Part shown: positions 40,836 to 47,891 of the stretch, piece by piece
Layout of the letters: every line of letters begins with the position of its first letter
How positions within the stretch are numbered: position 1 is the stretch's first letter
NCBI GenBank assembly: GCA_965261015.1
Contig: CBDHCC010000002.1
Span: 62,001-126,000, forward strand
Direction: 5' to 3'
Length of the DNA: 64,000 nt
From: CBDHCC01 sp965261015
GTDB taxonomy: Bacteria; Pseudomonadota; Alphaproteobacteria; Sphingomonadales; Sphingomonadaceae
Notes under the pieces: model-generated
Seen by the model: only the letters and a program-made list of their open reading frames with translations
What the model was told of the DNA's origin: nothing
The model's database searches: none
Position numbers and translations under genes: made by a program

Positions 40836-41450
40836 TCAGCCCTCCATCTGCGGCGCGGCTTGCCGAATGGCGGCCACGATATTGGGGTAGGCGGCGCACC
40901 GGCACAGATTGCCGCTCATATATTCGCGGATTTCCGCGTCGGACCCGACGTGACCCTCCTTCACGCAGCCCACGGCGGACATGATCTGGCCGGGCGTGCA
41001 ATAACCGCACTGGAAAGCGTCGTTGGATGCGAAGGCGGCTTGCATCGGGTGCAGCCGGTCGCCGTCGGCAAGCCCTTCGATCGTGGTCACCTGCCGACCG
41101 TCCACAGTGGCGGCGAGCGTCAGGCAGCTGAGCTTTCGCACGCCGTCGACATGGACCGTGCACGCGCCGCACTGGCCGTGGCCGCACCCCTTCTTCGTGC
41201 CCGTCAGCTCCAGTTCGTGGCGCAGCGTGTCGAGCAGGGTGGCGCGGCTGTCGACCGCCACCCGGCGCGACTGGCCGTTGATGGTCAGCGTCAGCGGGAC
41301 GATCACCGGGTCGGTCCGTTCGGCCCCGGCACCCTGCGCCGACAGCGCGCCCGCGGGCAGCACGGCCGCCGTTCCCGTGACGGCGGCACCCTTCAGCACC
41401 GTTCGCCGATCCACCCCGTTCCGCCCGTCGTCCGCCCGATGATCCACCAT
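40836..41450 (-). CDS. paoA: Periplasmic aldehyde dehydrogenase, [2Fe-2S] subunit (PaoA/YagT type)
   Basis: 204 residues. Tat signal with Arg15-Arg16 (DRRTVLKGAAVTGTAAV), consistent with export of the folded trimer. Plant-type [2Fe-2S] site CGHGQCGACTVHVDG with its fourth Cys in KLSCLT, and the second site CGYCTPGQ ... LCRCAAYPN. First gene of the paoABC operon. The ATG at 41450 lies upstream of the Tat motif by a normal distance. Confidence 0.93.
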   Translation of the reverse strand: MVDHRADDGRNGVDRRTVLKGAAVTGTAAVLPAGALSAQGAGAERTDPVIVPLTLTINGQSRRVAVDSRATLLDTLRHELELTGTKKGCGHGQCGACTVHVDGVRKLSCLTLAATVDGRQVTTIEGLADGDRLHPMQAAFASNDAFQCGYCTPGQIMSAVGCVKEGHVGSDAEIREYMSGNLCRCAAYPNIVAAIRQAAPQMEG

Positions 41451-41486
41451 GTCGCCGCTCCCGCTTTTCGCCCGCATTTCCTGGCA

Positions 41487-41502
41487 GTTTTCCCGAGAAA
41501 AC
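41487..41502. promoter_or_regulatory. 16-bp dyad upstream of paoA
   Basis: GTTTTC CCGA GAAAAC, perfect 6-bp arms, centred 44 bp upstream of the paoA start and 38 bp past the EEP gene's stop. Operator or weak hairpin; no T-run follows on the minus strand. Confidence 0.3.
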
Positions 41503-41532
41503 GCAAAGGGTTCGGCGGGCGTGCGCCGCTCG

Positions 41533-42612
41533 TCAGTCCTCCCGCCCCTCCTCCACCACCTCGCGCGACCGTTCGACGGCGTCCTCGCTGACGGCGGGCG
41601 TCGCGGCTCCCGGCTGGCCCAGGCACAGGGTGACCCGGTAAGGCAGGTGGTCGGACCCGGTGCGGCCGGGACGCCGCAGGTCCACCAATGTGAAGTCGCG
41701 GGTGGCGAACACGTCGTCCAGCGGCCAGCGCAGCACGGCCGGCCGATGGGCGCTGAAGGTCGGCAGCGGCGAGCGCCCGATGCGCGGGTCGACCGTGCCG
41801 CTCACGTCCTTCAGCAAGGTGGTGGTGCGCGACCACGGCACGTCGTTCAGATCGCCCGCGACGATCGCCGGTCCGGCGCCCTCGCGCACCTGCCGCGCCG
41901 TCCGCACCAGCTCCGCGTCGCGGTCGTCGGTGTCCTGCGTCGGGCGTGGCGGACGCGGGTGGATTGCCCACAGCCGCACGCCCCGGCCGCCCGCCATCTG
42001 CAAGGCGGCGGTGACGAGCGGGGTTTCGGTGCCGAAATTGGACAAGGTGCGAGCGTCCGTCAGCGGCAGGCGCGACAGCACCGCCATGCCATAGGTGTTG
42101 TCGCGCGGCTCCAGCACCCGGTGCGGATAGCGCGCGACGAGCGGGCCGAGCGCGTCCAGCCAGCCCCGGTCGACCTCCAGCAGCACCACCACGTCGGCCC
42201 GCTCGGCCATCAGCACGCCCAGCACCGCCTCGCGCCGGTCGTTCTTCTGAAGCACGTTGGCGACCAGCACCGACAGCCGGGCGTCGGCCGGGCACTGGCC
42301 CGCATCCGCCATGTCGACACCGTACACGGGCTGGTAGGGCACCAGCCGCCACGCCGAATAGGCGAGCGCGACCGCCAGCAGCAGCACGCCAGCCAGGCCG
42401 CTCCACCCCCACCGCCAAGCGCGCAGGAGCAGCAGCGCGGCCAGCAGCACGACGCCCACCGCAATGATCTGCATGCGCGGGAAATCCCACACCCGCGCCC
42501 ACCCTTCGTTGGTGGGCACGGCCGACAGGACCGTGACGAGGACGATCGCCGCAGCCAGCAGCAGCAGGAGCCAGGCGAGCCAGCCGGGTCGGCCGCGTGT
42601 TCGCTTGCTCAG
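41533..42612 (-). CDS. Membrane EEP-fold (endonuclease/exonuclease/phosphatase) protein with probable CTG start
   Basis: 359 residues if started at CTG (42612-42610). Three membrane helices lie at about 11-31, 48-63 and 68-85; then the EEP domain with VLLEVDRGWLD (metal Glu), AIHPRP, VAGDLNDVPW and GSDHLPY. The frame upstream closes after one more codon (TGA at 42618-42616). GGGAGA lies 7 bases before the CTG. The first ATG/GTG in frame (GTG at 42519) would delete the first membrane helix, which is clearly protein-like, so a CTG start is the best reading. Substrate unknown. Confidence 0.8.
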   Translation of the reverse strand: MSKRTRGRPGWLAWLLLLLAAAIVLVTVLSAVPTNEGWARVWDFPRMQIIAVGVVLLAALLLLRAWRWGWSGLAGVLLLAVALAYSAWRLVPYQPVYGVDMADAGQCPADARLSVLVANVLQKNDRREAVLGVLMAERADVVVLLEVDRGWLDALGPLVARYPHRVLEPRDNTYGMAVLSRLPLTDARTLSNFGTETPLVTAALQMAGGRGVRLWAIHPRPPRPTQDTDDRDAELVRTARQVREGAGPAIVAGDLNDVPWSRTTTLLKDVSGTVDPRIGRSPLPTFSAHRPAVLRWPLDDVFATRDFTLVDLRRPGRTGSDHLPYRVTLCLGQPGAATPAVSEDAVERSREVVEEGRED

Positions 42613-42943
42613 AACTCAGTCTCCCATGTTGGCTACGGACGGTGCCTATCGGCATAAGCCGTCGGAGGCGATCACACACCTCCCCTTCCGGCCAGGTCTT
42701 GGCAGAGAGCGGATCGTCAGCCCCGGCCGAGCCCTCCGCCTTCCCCGCTCATCCTGAGCCTGTCGAAGGATGTAGGCGCAGCGGATCGGACGTGGGGCCA
42801 ATGTGCTTCGACAGGCTCAGCACGAGCGGGTCGGTCGACGTGAAAGTCTGCTCTTGGTGGTAAGAAGTCGTTGACCTGAAGCGTCCCGGATCGAATAACA
42901 TCGGCGTCAGCAACCTTTGAATGGAGGCTCATAAAGCGACGCC
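42613..42943. other. Intergenic region with an inverted pair of CTGAGCCTGTCGAAGG repeats
   Basis: 331 bp without a convincing gene. Contains the inverted repeat pair at 42747-42829. The stretch after 42830 is lower in GC and leads into the unknown lipoprotein gene. Confidence 0.6.
42747..42829. repeat. Inverted pair of CTGAGCCTGTCGAAGG repeats
   Basis: CGCTCATCCTGAGCCTGTCG (42747 onward, then AAGGATG) is answered by CTTCGACAGGCTCAGCACGA (42806 onward, then GCG). The core CTGAGCCTGTCGAAG is a perfect inverted match; three bases beside it differ. About 38 bp lie between. Confidence 0.8.
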
Positions 42944-43426
42944 ATGAAGGTCCCTGAAATTATATGCATTTTGTGTGCAATGTCGGTGACTGCATGCAGT
43001 TCGAATCGACCTAGCCCGCCGTCGGTCGTGTCAAGAGTGTACGTGCTGCTGCCTGCCACAGATGCCGCCTCATTCATTACAGTGTTGGCGTCAGTGGTCG
43101 AACAGCATGGAATGTCTCCGACTGTGAGGCAAGCTACTGACGATATGGGAAAAGTTACAAACATCTTAGACGCGGAGGGTCACGGGCTGCGTCTAAGGAG
43201 TGAAAATGTTTTATTGAGTGGTCAAGAAGACCCAAAGCAGTGTGGCAGTCACTTGGAACCTTATTCTGATCCGGGTCAGTACTTAATATCGATAAGCTCC
43301 GTTACGGAGGAGGCGACGCGGCAAACTGCTCGGAACCTACTTCTTAGTGTCATCCGTGATCTGAAGTCAGCCAAATACAATGTGCGCGGTGCGCCCGCGA
43401 TTTGTAGCGCTGCAATTGAACGATGA
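42944..43426 (+). CDS. Low-GC lipoprotein of unknown function
   Basis: 160 residues. Lipoprotein signal with lipobox VTAC (Cys18) after a short hydrophobic stretch (IICILCAMS). The body has two Cys in the C-terminal half (QCGSH and AICSAA), which could form a disulfide. No family recognised. GC is about half, well below neighbours, and AT-rich codons such as AAT, TTA and ATA are frequent, so transfer or relaxed selection is likely. It stands alone between the EEP gene and dxs. Confidence 0.7.
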   Translation: MKVPEIICILCAMSVTACSSNRPSPPSVVSRVYVLLPATDAASFITVLASVVEQHGMSPTVRQATDDMGKVTNILDAEGHGLRLRSENVLLSGQEDPKQCGSHLEPYSDPGQYLISISSVTEEATRQTARNLLLSVIRDLKSAKYNVRGAPAICSAAIER

Positions 43427-43554
43427 CTTTGGACCGCCTCAGATGTCCGTAACTAGGTCACAAGCAGTCGACTTCAAGAAGTTGGGCTAAGCCACCTCAC
43501 CACCGCCTTAGACAACCTTAGGCTAAGCGGGTCCGGGCAGACCTGTCATGCACC

Positions 43555-45471
43555 TTAGGCCCGCGCCTCTACCCCCACATCGTTGTGCCTGAGTGCCTTC
43601 AGCACCGTCTCGACCATGTGCTCCGCGTCCAACCCCGCATCCGCATACTGCTTCTCCGGCTTGTCCTGGTCCTGGAACCGGTCGGGCAGGCGCAGGGTGC
43701 GGAGCTTCAGGCCGGCGTCGATCAGGCCCTCGTCGCTGGCGTAGGTCAGCACGTGCGCGCCCAGCCCGCCGACGGCCGCCTCCTCCACCGTCACGCAGAC
43801 CTCGTGCGTGGTCAGCAGGCGGCGGATCAGCGCCTCGTCCAGGGGTTTGGCGAAGCGCAGGTCGGCGACCGTGGTGGACAGGCCCTTGGCGTCGAGCGTG
43901 TCGGCGGCCTTCAGCGCCTCCTCCAACCGGGTGCCGAGCGACAGGATGGCGACGGTCTTGCCCTCGCGCACCACGCGGCCCTTGCCGATCTCCAGCCGCT
44001 CCGGGGTCGCGGGGATCGCCACACCGGTGCCGTTGCCGCGTGGGTAACGCACCGCGATCGGTCCGGTGTCGTGCATCGCGGCGGTGTGGACCATGTGGGT
44101 CAGCTCCGCCTCGTCGGCGGCCGCCATGACGACGAAGTTGGGGAGCGTCGCAAGGTAGGTCACGTCGAACGACCCCGCATGGGTCGCCCCGTCCGCGCCC
44201 ACCAGCCCGGCGCGGTCGATGCCGAAGCGCACGGGCAGGTTCTGGATCGCGACGTCGTGGACCACCTGGTCGTAGGCGCGCTGCAGGAATGTCGAGTAGA
44301 TCGCGCAGAACGGCCGCATGCCCTGCGCCGCCAAACCGGCGGCGAAGGTGACCGCGTGCTGTTCGGCGATGCCCACGTCGAAGGTGCGGTCCGGGAAGCG
44401 CTGCTGGAAGGTGTCCAGCCCCGTGCCCGACGGCATCGCCGCCGTGATGGCGCACACGGTCTCGTCGCGCTCCGCCTCGGCCAGCAGGGCCTGGGCGAAC
44501 ACCTTGGTGTAGGACGGCGGACCGGCGGGCGACTTGGCCTGGGCGCCCGTCACCACATCGAAGCGCTGGACGCCGTGATACTTGTCCGCCGATGCCTCGG
44601 CCGGGCCATAACCCTTGCCCTTGGTGGTCACGACGTGGACCAGAATGGGCCCCTCGTCGGCGTCCCGCACATTTTCCAGCACGGGGATCAGATGGTCCAG
44701 ATTGTGGCCGTCGATCGGGCCGACATAGTAGAAGCCCAGTTCCTCGAACAAGGTGCCGCCGGTCGCCATGCCGCGGGCATATTCCTCCAGCTTTTCGGCC
44801 GCCTTGTGCATCCGGCGCGGCATCCGCTTGGCGACCTTCTTGGCCAGCGAGCGCAACCCCAGATATTCCGACGACGAGACCAGCCGCGCGAGGTAGGCGG
44901 AGAGGCCCCCCACCGGCGGGGCGATGGACATGTCGTTGTCGTTCAGGATCACGACCAGGCGATTGCCCGCGGCCTCCGCGTTGTTCATCGCCTCGTAGGC
45001 CATGCCGGCCGACATCGCCCCGTCGCCGATCACCGCGATCGCCTTGCCGGGCCGGTCCGACAGCCGGTTGGCCGTGGCGAAGCCCAGCGCGGCGGAGATG
45101 GAGGTGGACGAATGCGCCGCGCCAAACGGGTCGTACTCGCTCTCCGACCGCTTGGTGAAGCCGCTGAGGCCGCCGCCCATCCGCAGGGTGCGGATGCGGT
45201 CGCGCCGCCCGGTCAGGATCTTGTGCGGATAGCACTGGTGCCCGACGTCCCAGACCAGCCGGTCGCGCGGCGTGTCGAAGACATAGTGGATCGCCGTCGT
45301 CAGCTCCACGACGCCCAGCCCGGACCCCAGATGCCCGCCCGTGACTCCGACCGCCGAGATCACCTCCGCCCGCAATTCGTCGGCGAGTTGGCGCAGTTGC
45401 GACGGCTTCAGGCGGCGCAGGTCGACCGGCACGTCGACGGTGTCCAGGAGGGGCGTGTCGGGATTGGTCAT
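43555..45471 (-). CDS. dxs: 1-deoxy-D-xylulose-5-phosphate synthase
   Basis: 638 residues. First step of the MEP isoprenoid pathway: pyruvate plus glyceraldehyde 3-phosphate gives DXP. ThDP motif GDGAMSAGMAYEAMNNA, N-terminal VGHQCYPHKILTGRRD, and the transketolase-like half with DRAGLVGADGATHAG and the catalytic region IAEQHAVTFAAGLA. Full length. The next gene upstream on the minus strand is a DUF3072 gene; likely a separate unit. Confidence 0.97.
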   Translation of the reverse strand: MTNPDTPLLDTVDVPVDLRRLKPSQLRQLADELRAEVISAVGVTGGHLGSGLGVVELTTAIHYVFDTPRDRLVWDVGHQCYPHKILTGRRDRIRTLRMGGGLSGFTKRSESEYDPFGAAHSSTSISAALGFATANRLSDRPGKAIAVIGDGAMSAGMAYEAMNNAEAAGNRLVVILNDNDMSIAPPVGGLSAYLARLVSSSEYLGLRSLAKKVAKRMPRRMHKAAEKLEEYARGMATGGTLFEELGFYYVGPIDGHNLDHLIPVLENVRDADEGPILVHVVTTKGKGYGPAEASADKYHGVQRFDVVTGAQAKSPAGPPSYTKVFAQALLAEAERDETVCAITAAMPSGTGLDTFQQRFPDRTFDVGIAEQHAVTFAAGLAAQGMRPFCAIYSTFLQRAYDQVVHDVAIQNLPVRFGIDRAGLVGADGATHAGSFDVTYLATLPNFVVMAAADEAELTHMVHTAAMHDTGPIAVRYPRGNGTGVAIPATPERLEIGKGRVVREGKTVAILSLGTRLEEALKAADTLDAKGLSTTVADLRFAKPLDEALIRRLLTTHEVCVTVEEAAVGGLGAHVLTYASDEGLIDAGLKLRTLRLPDRFQDQDKPEKQYADAGLDAEHMVETVLKALRHNDVGVEARA

Positions 45472-45594
45472 GGGCGGGCCTTCGCGATCGTGCTGTCCGG
45501 CGAGGCCGGGCGAGCTGTGCCGAGAGAGTTACACCAGCCCCGTCGGCGAGTCACGGCCCCGCCGATGCCCGCGCGCACCGGCGGGGCCGTCGAA

Positions 45595-45852
45595 TCAACC
45601 CTTTCCGCGTCCGGTCTTCGCCTGCAGCTCGTCGATGTGCTTGGACGCGTCCGCCTTCGTCAGCGTGTCGTCGAACTCCACGCCCGCCTCTTCGGACAAG
45701 GTCTTGAGATAGCTCGCCTGGGCACCCGTCATCGGCTCGTCGCCCGTGGTCCAGTCGTCCGGGTCCTTTTCGGCGTTCGAGAAGGGTTCCGACTTCGGGT
45801 TCTCGTGATGCTTGCCGTCGATGGTGGGAACGGTGTCGTCGGTGTCGGCCAT
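45595..45852 (-). CDS. DUF3072 family protein
   Basis: 85 residues, acidic. The core DPDDWTTGDEPMTGAQASYLKTLSEEAG followed by LTKADASKHIDELQAKTGR is the DUF3072 pattern (helix-turn like the SAP/THO1-type 'tkaeAs..id.Lq'), small proteins of unknown function. The ATG at 45852 has AAGGA 6 bases upstream. It ends 123 bp before dxs and lies 57 bp after the CinA-like gene's end. Confidence 0.88.
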   Translation of the reverse strand: MADTDDTVPTIDGKHHENPKSEPFSNAEKDPDDWTTGDEPMTGAQASYLKTLSEEAGVEFDDTLTKADASKHIDELQAKTGRGKG

Positions 45853-45909
45853 GTGTCGTCCTTCGATTGAGGTTCGACGGGACAACCGCGATGTTCGGGG
45901 TTCGTTCCG

Positions 45910-46668
45910 TCAGCCGATGCCGCCGGCGACCGTTTCCACGCCCATCGCGGCCAGCCGCGCCTTCAGGTCGCCCGCGCAGCCGGCCAGCGCGGCCGGGTCG
46001 GTCGAGCGCACGACGAAGTTGGCCCCCACCTGCCCGGCGCGGAAGAACGGATAGCTGCCGATCTGGCACGCCGAGTGCGCGGCTTCGGTGCGGGCGAGCA
46101 GCTCGGCCACCTCGCTTTCCGGGACGCGCGCGCCCAGCGTCTCCGACAGCACGCGCTCGCCCCCTTCCAGTTCCCCGTTCAGCGCCTCCAGCATGCCCGC
46201 CGCGATGTGCGGCACGCCCGCCAGGATGAAGGTCGTGTCCAGCCGGATGCCGGGCGCGCCGGACAGCCGGTTCACGATCAGCTCCGCGCCGGCGGGCACG
46301 CGCGCCATGCGGAGGCGGGCATCGGTCAGCCCGCCCTTGTCGGCATAGTATCGCTCCAGGGTGGCGCGCGCGTCCGGGTGGACGACCACCTCCCGGCCGA
46401 GCGCGGCGGCGACCGCGTCCACCGTGATGTCGTCGTGCGTCGGCCCGATCCCGCCGGTGGTGAACAGATAGTCGGTTTGGGCCTTGAGCGCGCGCACCGC
46501 GTCCACGATCCGGTCGTGCATGTCGGGCACCACCCGCACCTCCGCCAGCCGGATCGCCTGCTGGTCCAGCCAGCGGGCCACCTGATGGATGTTCGCGTCC
46601 GCCGTCCGCCCCGACAGGATCTCGTCCCCGATGACGAGGAGGGCGGCGGTCCAGATGCGGGCGGTCAT
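45910..46668 (-). CDS. CinA/MoCF-like molybdopterin-binding domain protein
   Basis: 252 residues. MoaB/MogA-like domain near the N-terminus (LLVIGDEILSGRTADANIHQVARWL) with TGGIGPTHDDITVDAVA, the molybdopterin-binding signature, and GAPGIRLD. Only the first, nucleotide/competence-damage (COG1058) half is present; the C-terminal PncC (amidase) half of CinA is missing, as in many proteobacteria. Role unclear; related proteins hydrolyse FAD or ADP-ribose. The ATG at 46668 is the best start. Confidence 0.9.
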   Translation of the reverse strand: MTARIWTAALLVIGDEILSGRTADANIHQVARWLDQQAIRLAEVRVVPDMHDRIVDAVRALKAQTDYLFTTGGIGPTHDDITVDAVAAALGREVVVHPDARATLERYYADKGGLTDARLRMARVPAGAELIVNRLSGAPGIRLDTTFILAGVPHIAAGMLEALNGELEGGERVLSETLGARVPESEVAELLARTEAAHSACQIGSYPFFRAGQVGANFVVRSTDPAALAGCAGDLKARLAAMGVETVAGGIG

Positions 46669-47018
46669 GGGGTGAGGTGTAGCGGGACGAGGAAAGGTGG
46701 GAAAGCGGGATGGGCGCGGCACCTTGCGACCCGATGTCAGCCGTTGACTCCTCCCCCTTCACCCGCTCGTCCTGAGCCTGTCGAAGGACGAGCGGCTGCC
46801 GCCACCCTGTGGTCGACGGAAGGGCTGCTGAGAGGAGGCGGGGGTTCCTGACCCAACCGACGTCCTTCGACAGGCTCAGGACGAGCGGAGGTGGGGCTGA
46901 CCGAGGGACAGGACGGGCTGTCCACTTCCCACCAGAAACCGACCAGACCAAAGCGCCGACCTTCCAGCCATATCGCCGCCGCTGGAAGGCGAGCCCTCCC
47001 CCCGCTATATCCCCACCC
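46669..47018. other. Intergenic region with a repeat pair before map
   Basis: 350 bp holding an inverted pair of CTGAGCCTGTCGAAGG repeats at 46763-46888. No gene recognised; the stretch just before map is C-rich with no clear promoter. Confidence 0.6.
46763..46888. repeat. Perfect 28-bp inverted repeat pair (CTGAGCCTGTCGAAGG family)
   Basis: Left arm 46763-46790 begins CCGCTCGTCCTGAGCC; the right arm 46861-46888 is its exact reverse complement, ending GGCTCAGGACGAGCGG. Each arm is also nearly palindromic itself (CCGCTCGTCCT with AGGACGAGCGG around an 11-base loop in the left copy). The spacer is 70 bp. Confidence 0.9.
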
Positions 47019-47831
47019 ATGTACACCTACACCGATGCCAGCGCGCCAGGCGCGCTCACCCGATCCGGGGCCATCAAGCTGCATGGAGCGGACGCGTTCG
47101 ACGGCATGCGCGCCGCCGGGCAGCTGTCCGCCCGCATCCTGGACGACATCGGCCCGCTGGTCGTGCCGGGCGCGCTCACCGGCGACCTGGACGAGTTCGT
47201 GCGCGAGGCGATGGTGGCGGCGGGCGCAGTGCCGGCCACGCTCGGCTATCGCGGCTATGCCCATTCGTGCTGCATCTCGATCAACCACGTCGTGTGCCAC
47301 GGCATCCCGGGCGAGCGGGCCTTGCGCGACGGCGACATCGTGAACATCGACGTCACCGCCATCCTGGACGACTGGCACGGCGACACCAGCCGCACCTATC
47401 TGGTCGGCGACGTATCGGTGAAGGCGCGCCGGCTGGTCGAGGTGACGCGCGAGTGCCTGATGCTGGGGCTGGAACAGGCGCGGCCGGGCAATCACCTGGG
47501 CGACATCGGCCACGCCATTCAGCGTCACGCCGAACGCCACCGCTATGGCGTGGTGCGCGAGTTCTGCGGCCATGGGCTGGGCCGGCTGTTCCACGATGCT
47601 CCGGAGGTCGTCCACGCGGCGCAGCCCGGCACCGGGCCGGAACTGCGGCCCGGCATGATCTTCACGGTCGAACCCATGATCAACGCGGGCAAGCCGGGGA
47701 CGAAGGTGCTGGACGACGGCTGGACGGCGGTGACCCGCGACCGGTCGCTATCCGCGCAGTTCGAGCATTCGATCGGGATCACGGACGACGGCTGCGCGAT
47801 CTTCACCGAAAGCCCCGCCGGCCTGTTCTGA
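47019..47831 (+). CDS. map: Methionine aminopeptidase, type I
   Basis: 270 residues. Removes N-terminal Met from new proteins. Metal ligands of the pita-bread fold: NIDVTAILDDWHGDTSR (two Asp), GHGLGRLFHDAP (His), IFTVEPMIN (Glu), QFEHSIGI (Glu). The catalytic His is in YAHSCCISINHVVCHG. The start at 47019 (MYTYTD) follows a C-rich leader. Upstream in-frame sequence belongs to repeats. Confidence 0.95.
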   Translation: MYTYTDASAPGALTRSGAIKLHGADAFDGMRAAGQLSARILDDIGPLVVPGALTGDLDEFVREAMVAAGAVPATLGYRGYAHSCCISINHVVCHGIPGERALRDGDIVNIDVTAILDDWHGDTSRTYLVGDVSVKARRLVEVTRECLMLGLEQARPGNHLGDIGHAIQRHAERHRYGVVREFCGHGLGRLFHDAPEVVHAAQPGTGPELRPGMIFTVEPMINAGKPGTKVLDDGWTAVTRDRSLSAQFEHSIGITDDGCAIFTESPAGLF

Positions 47832-47891
47832 CGGGCACGGGTTCCGGCGAGCGGGCGTGACTCCGCGACCGGGTTTGTCCAAGGTGCGGGC

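Noticed and set aside
43585..45870. A plus-strand open frame of 761 codons opposite dxs
   Set aside because: It is rich in Arg, Gly and His, has no known motif and is explained by the high GC of the complementary gene, which has clear DXS motifs.
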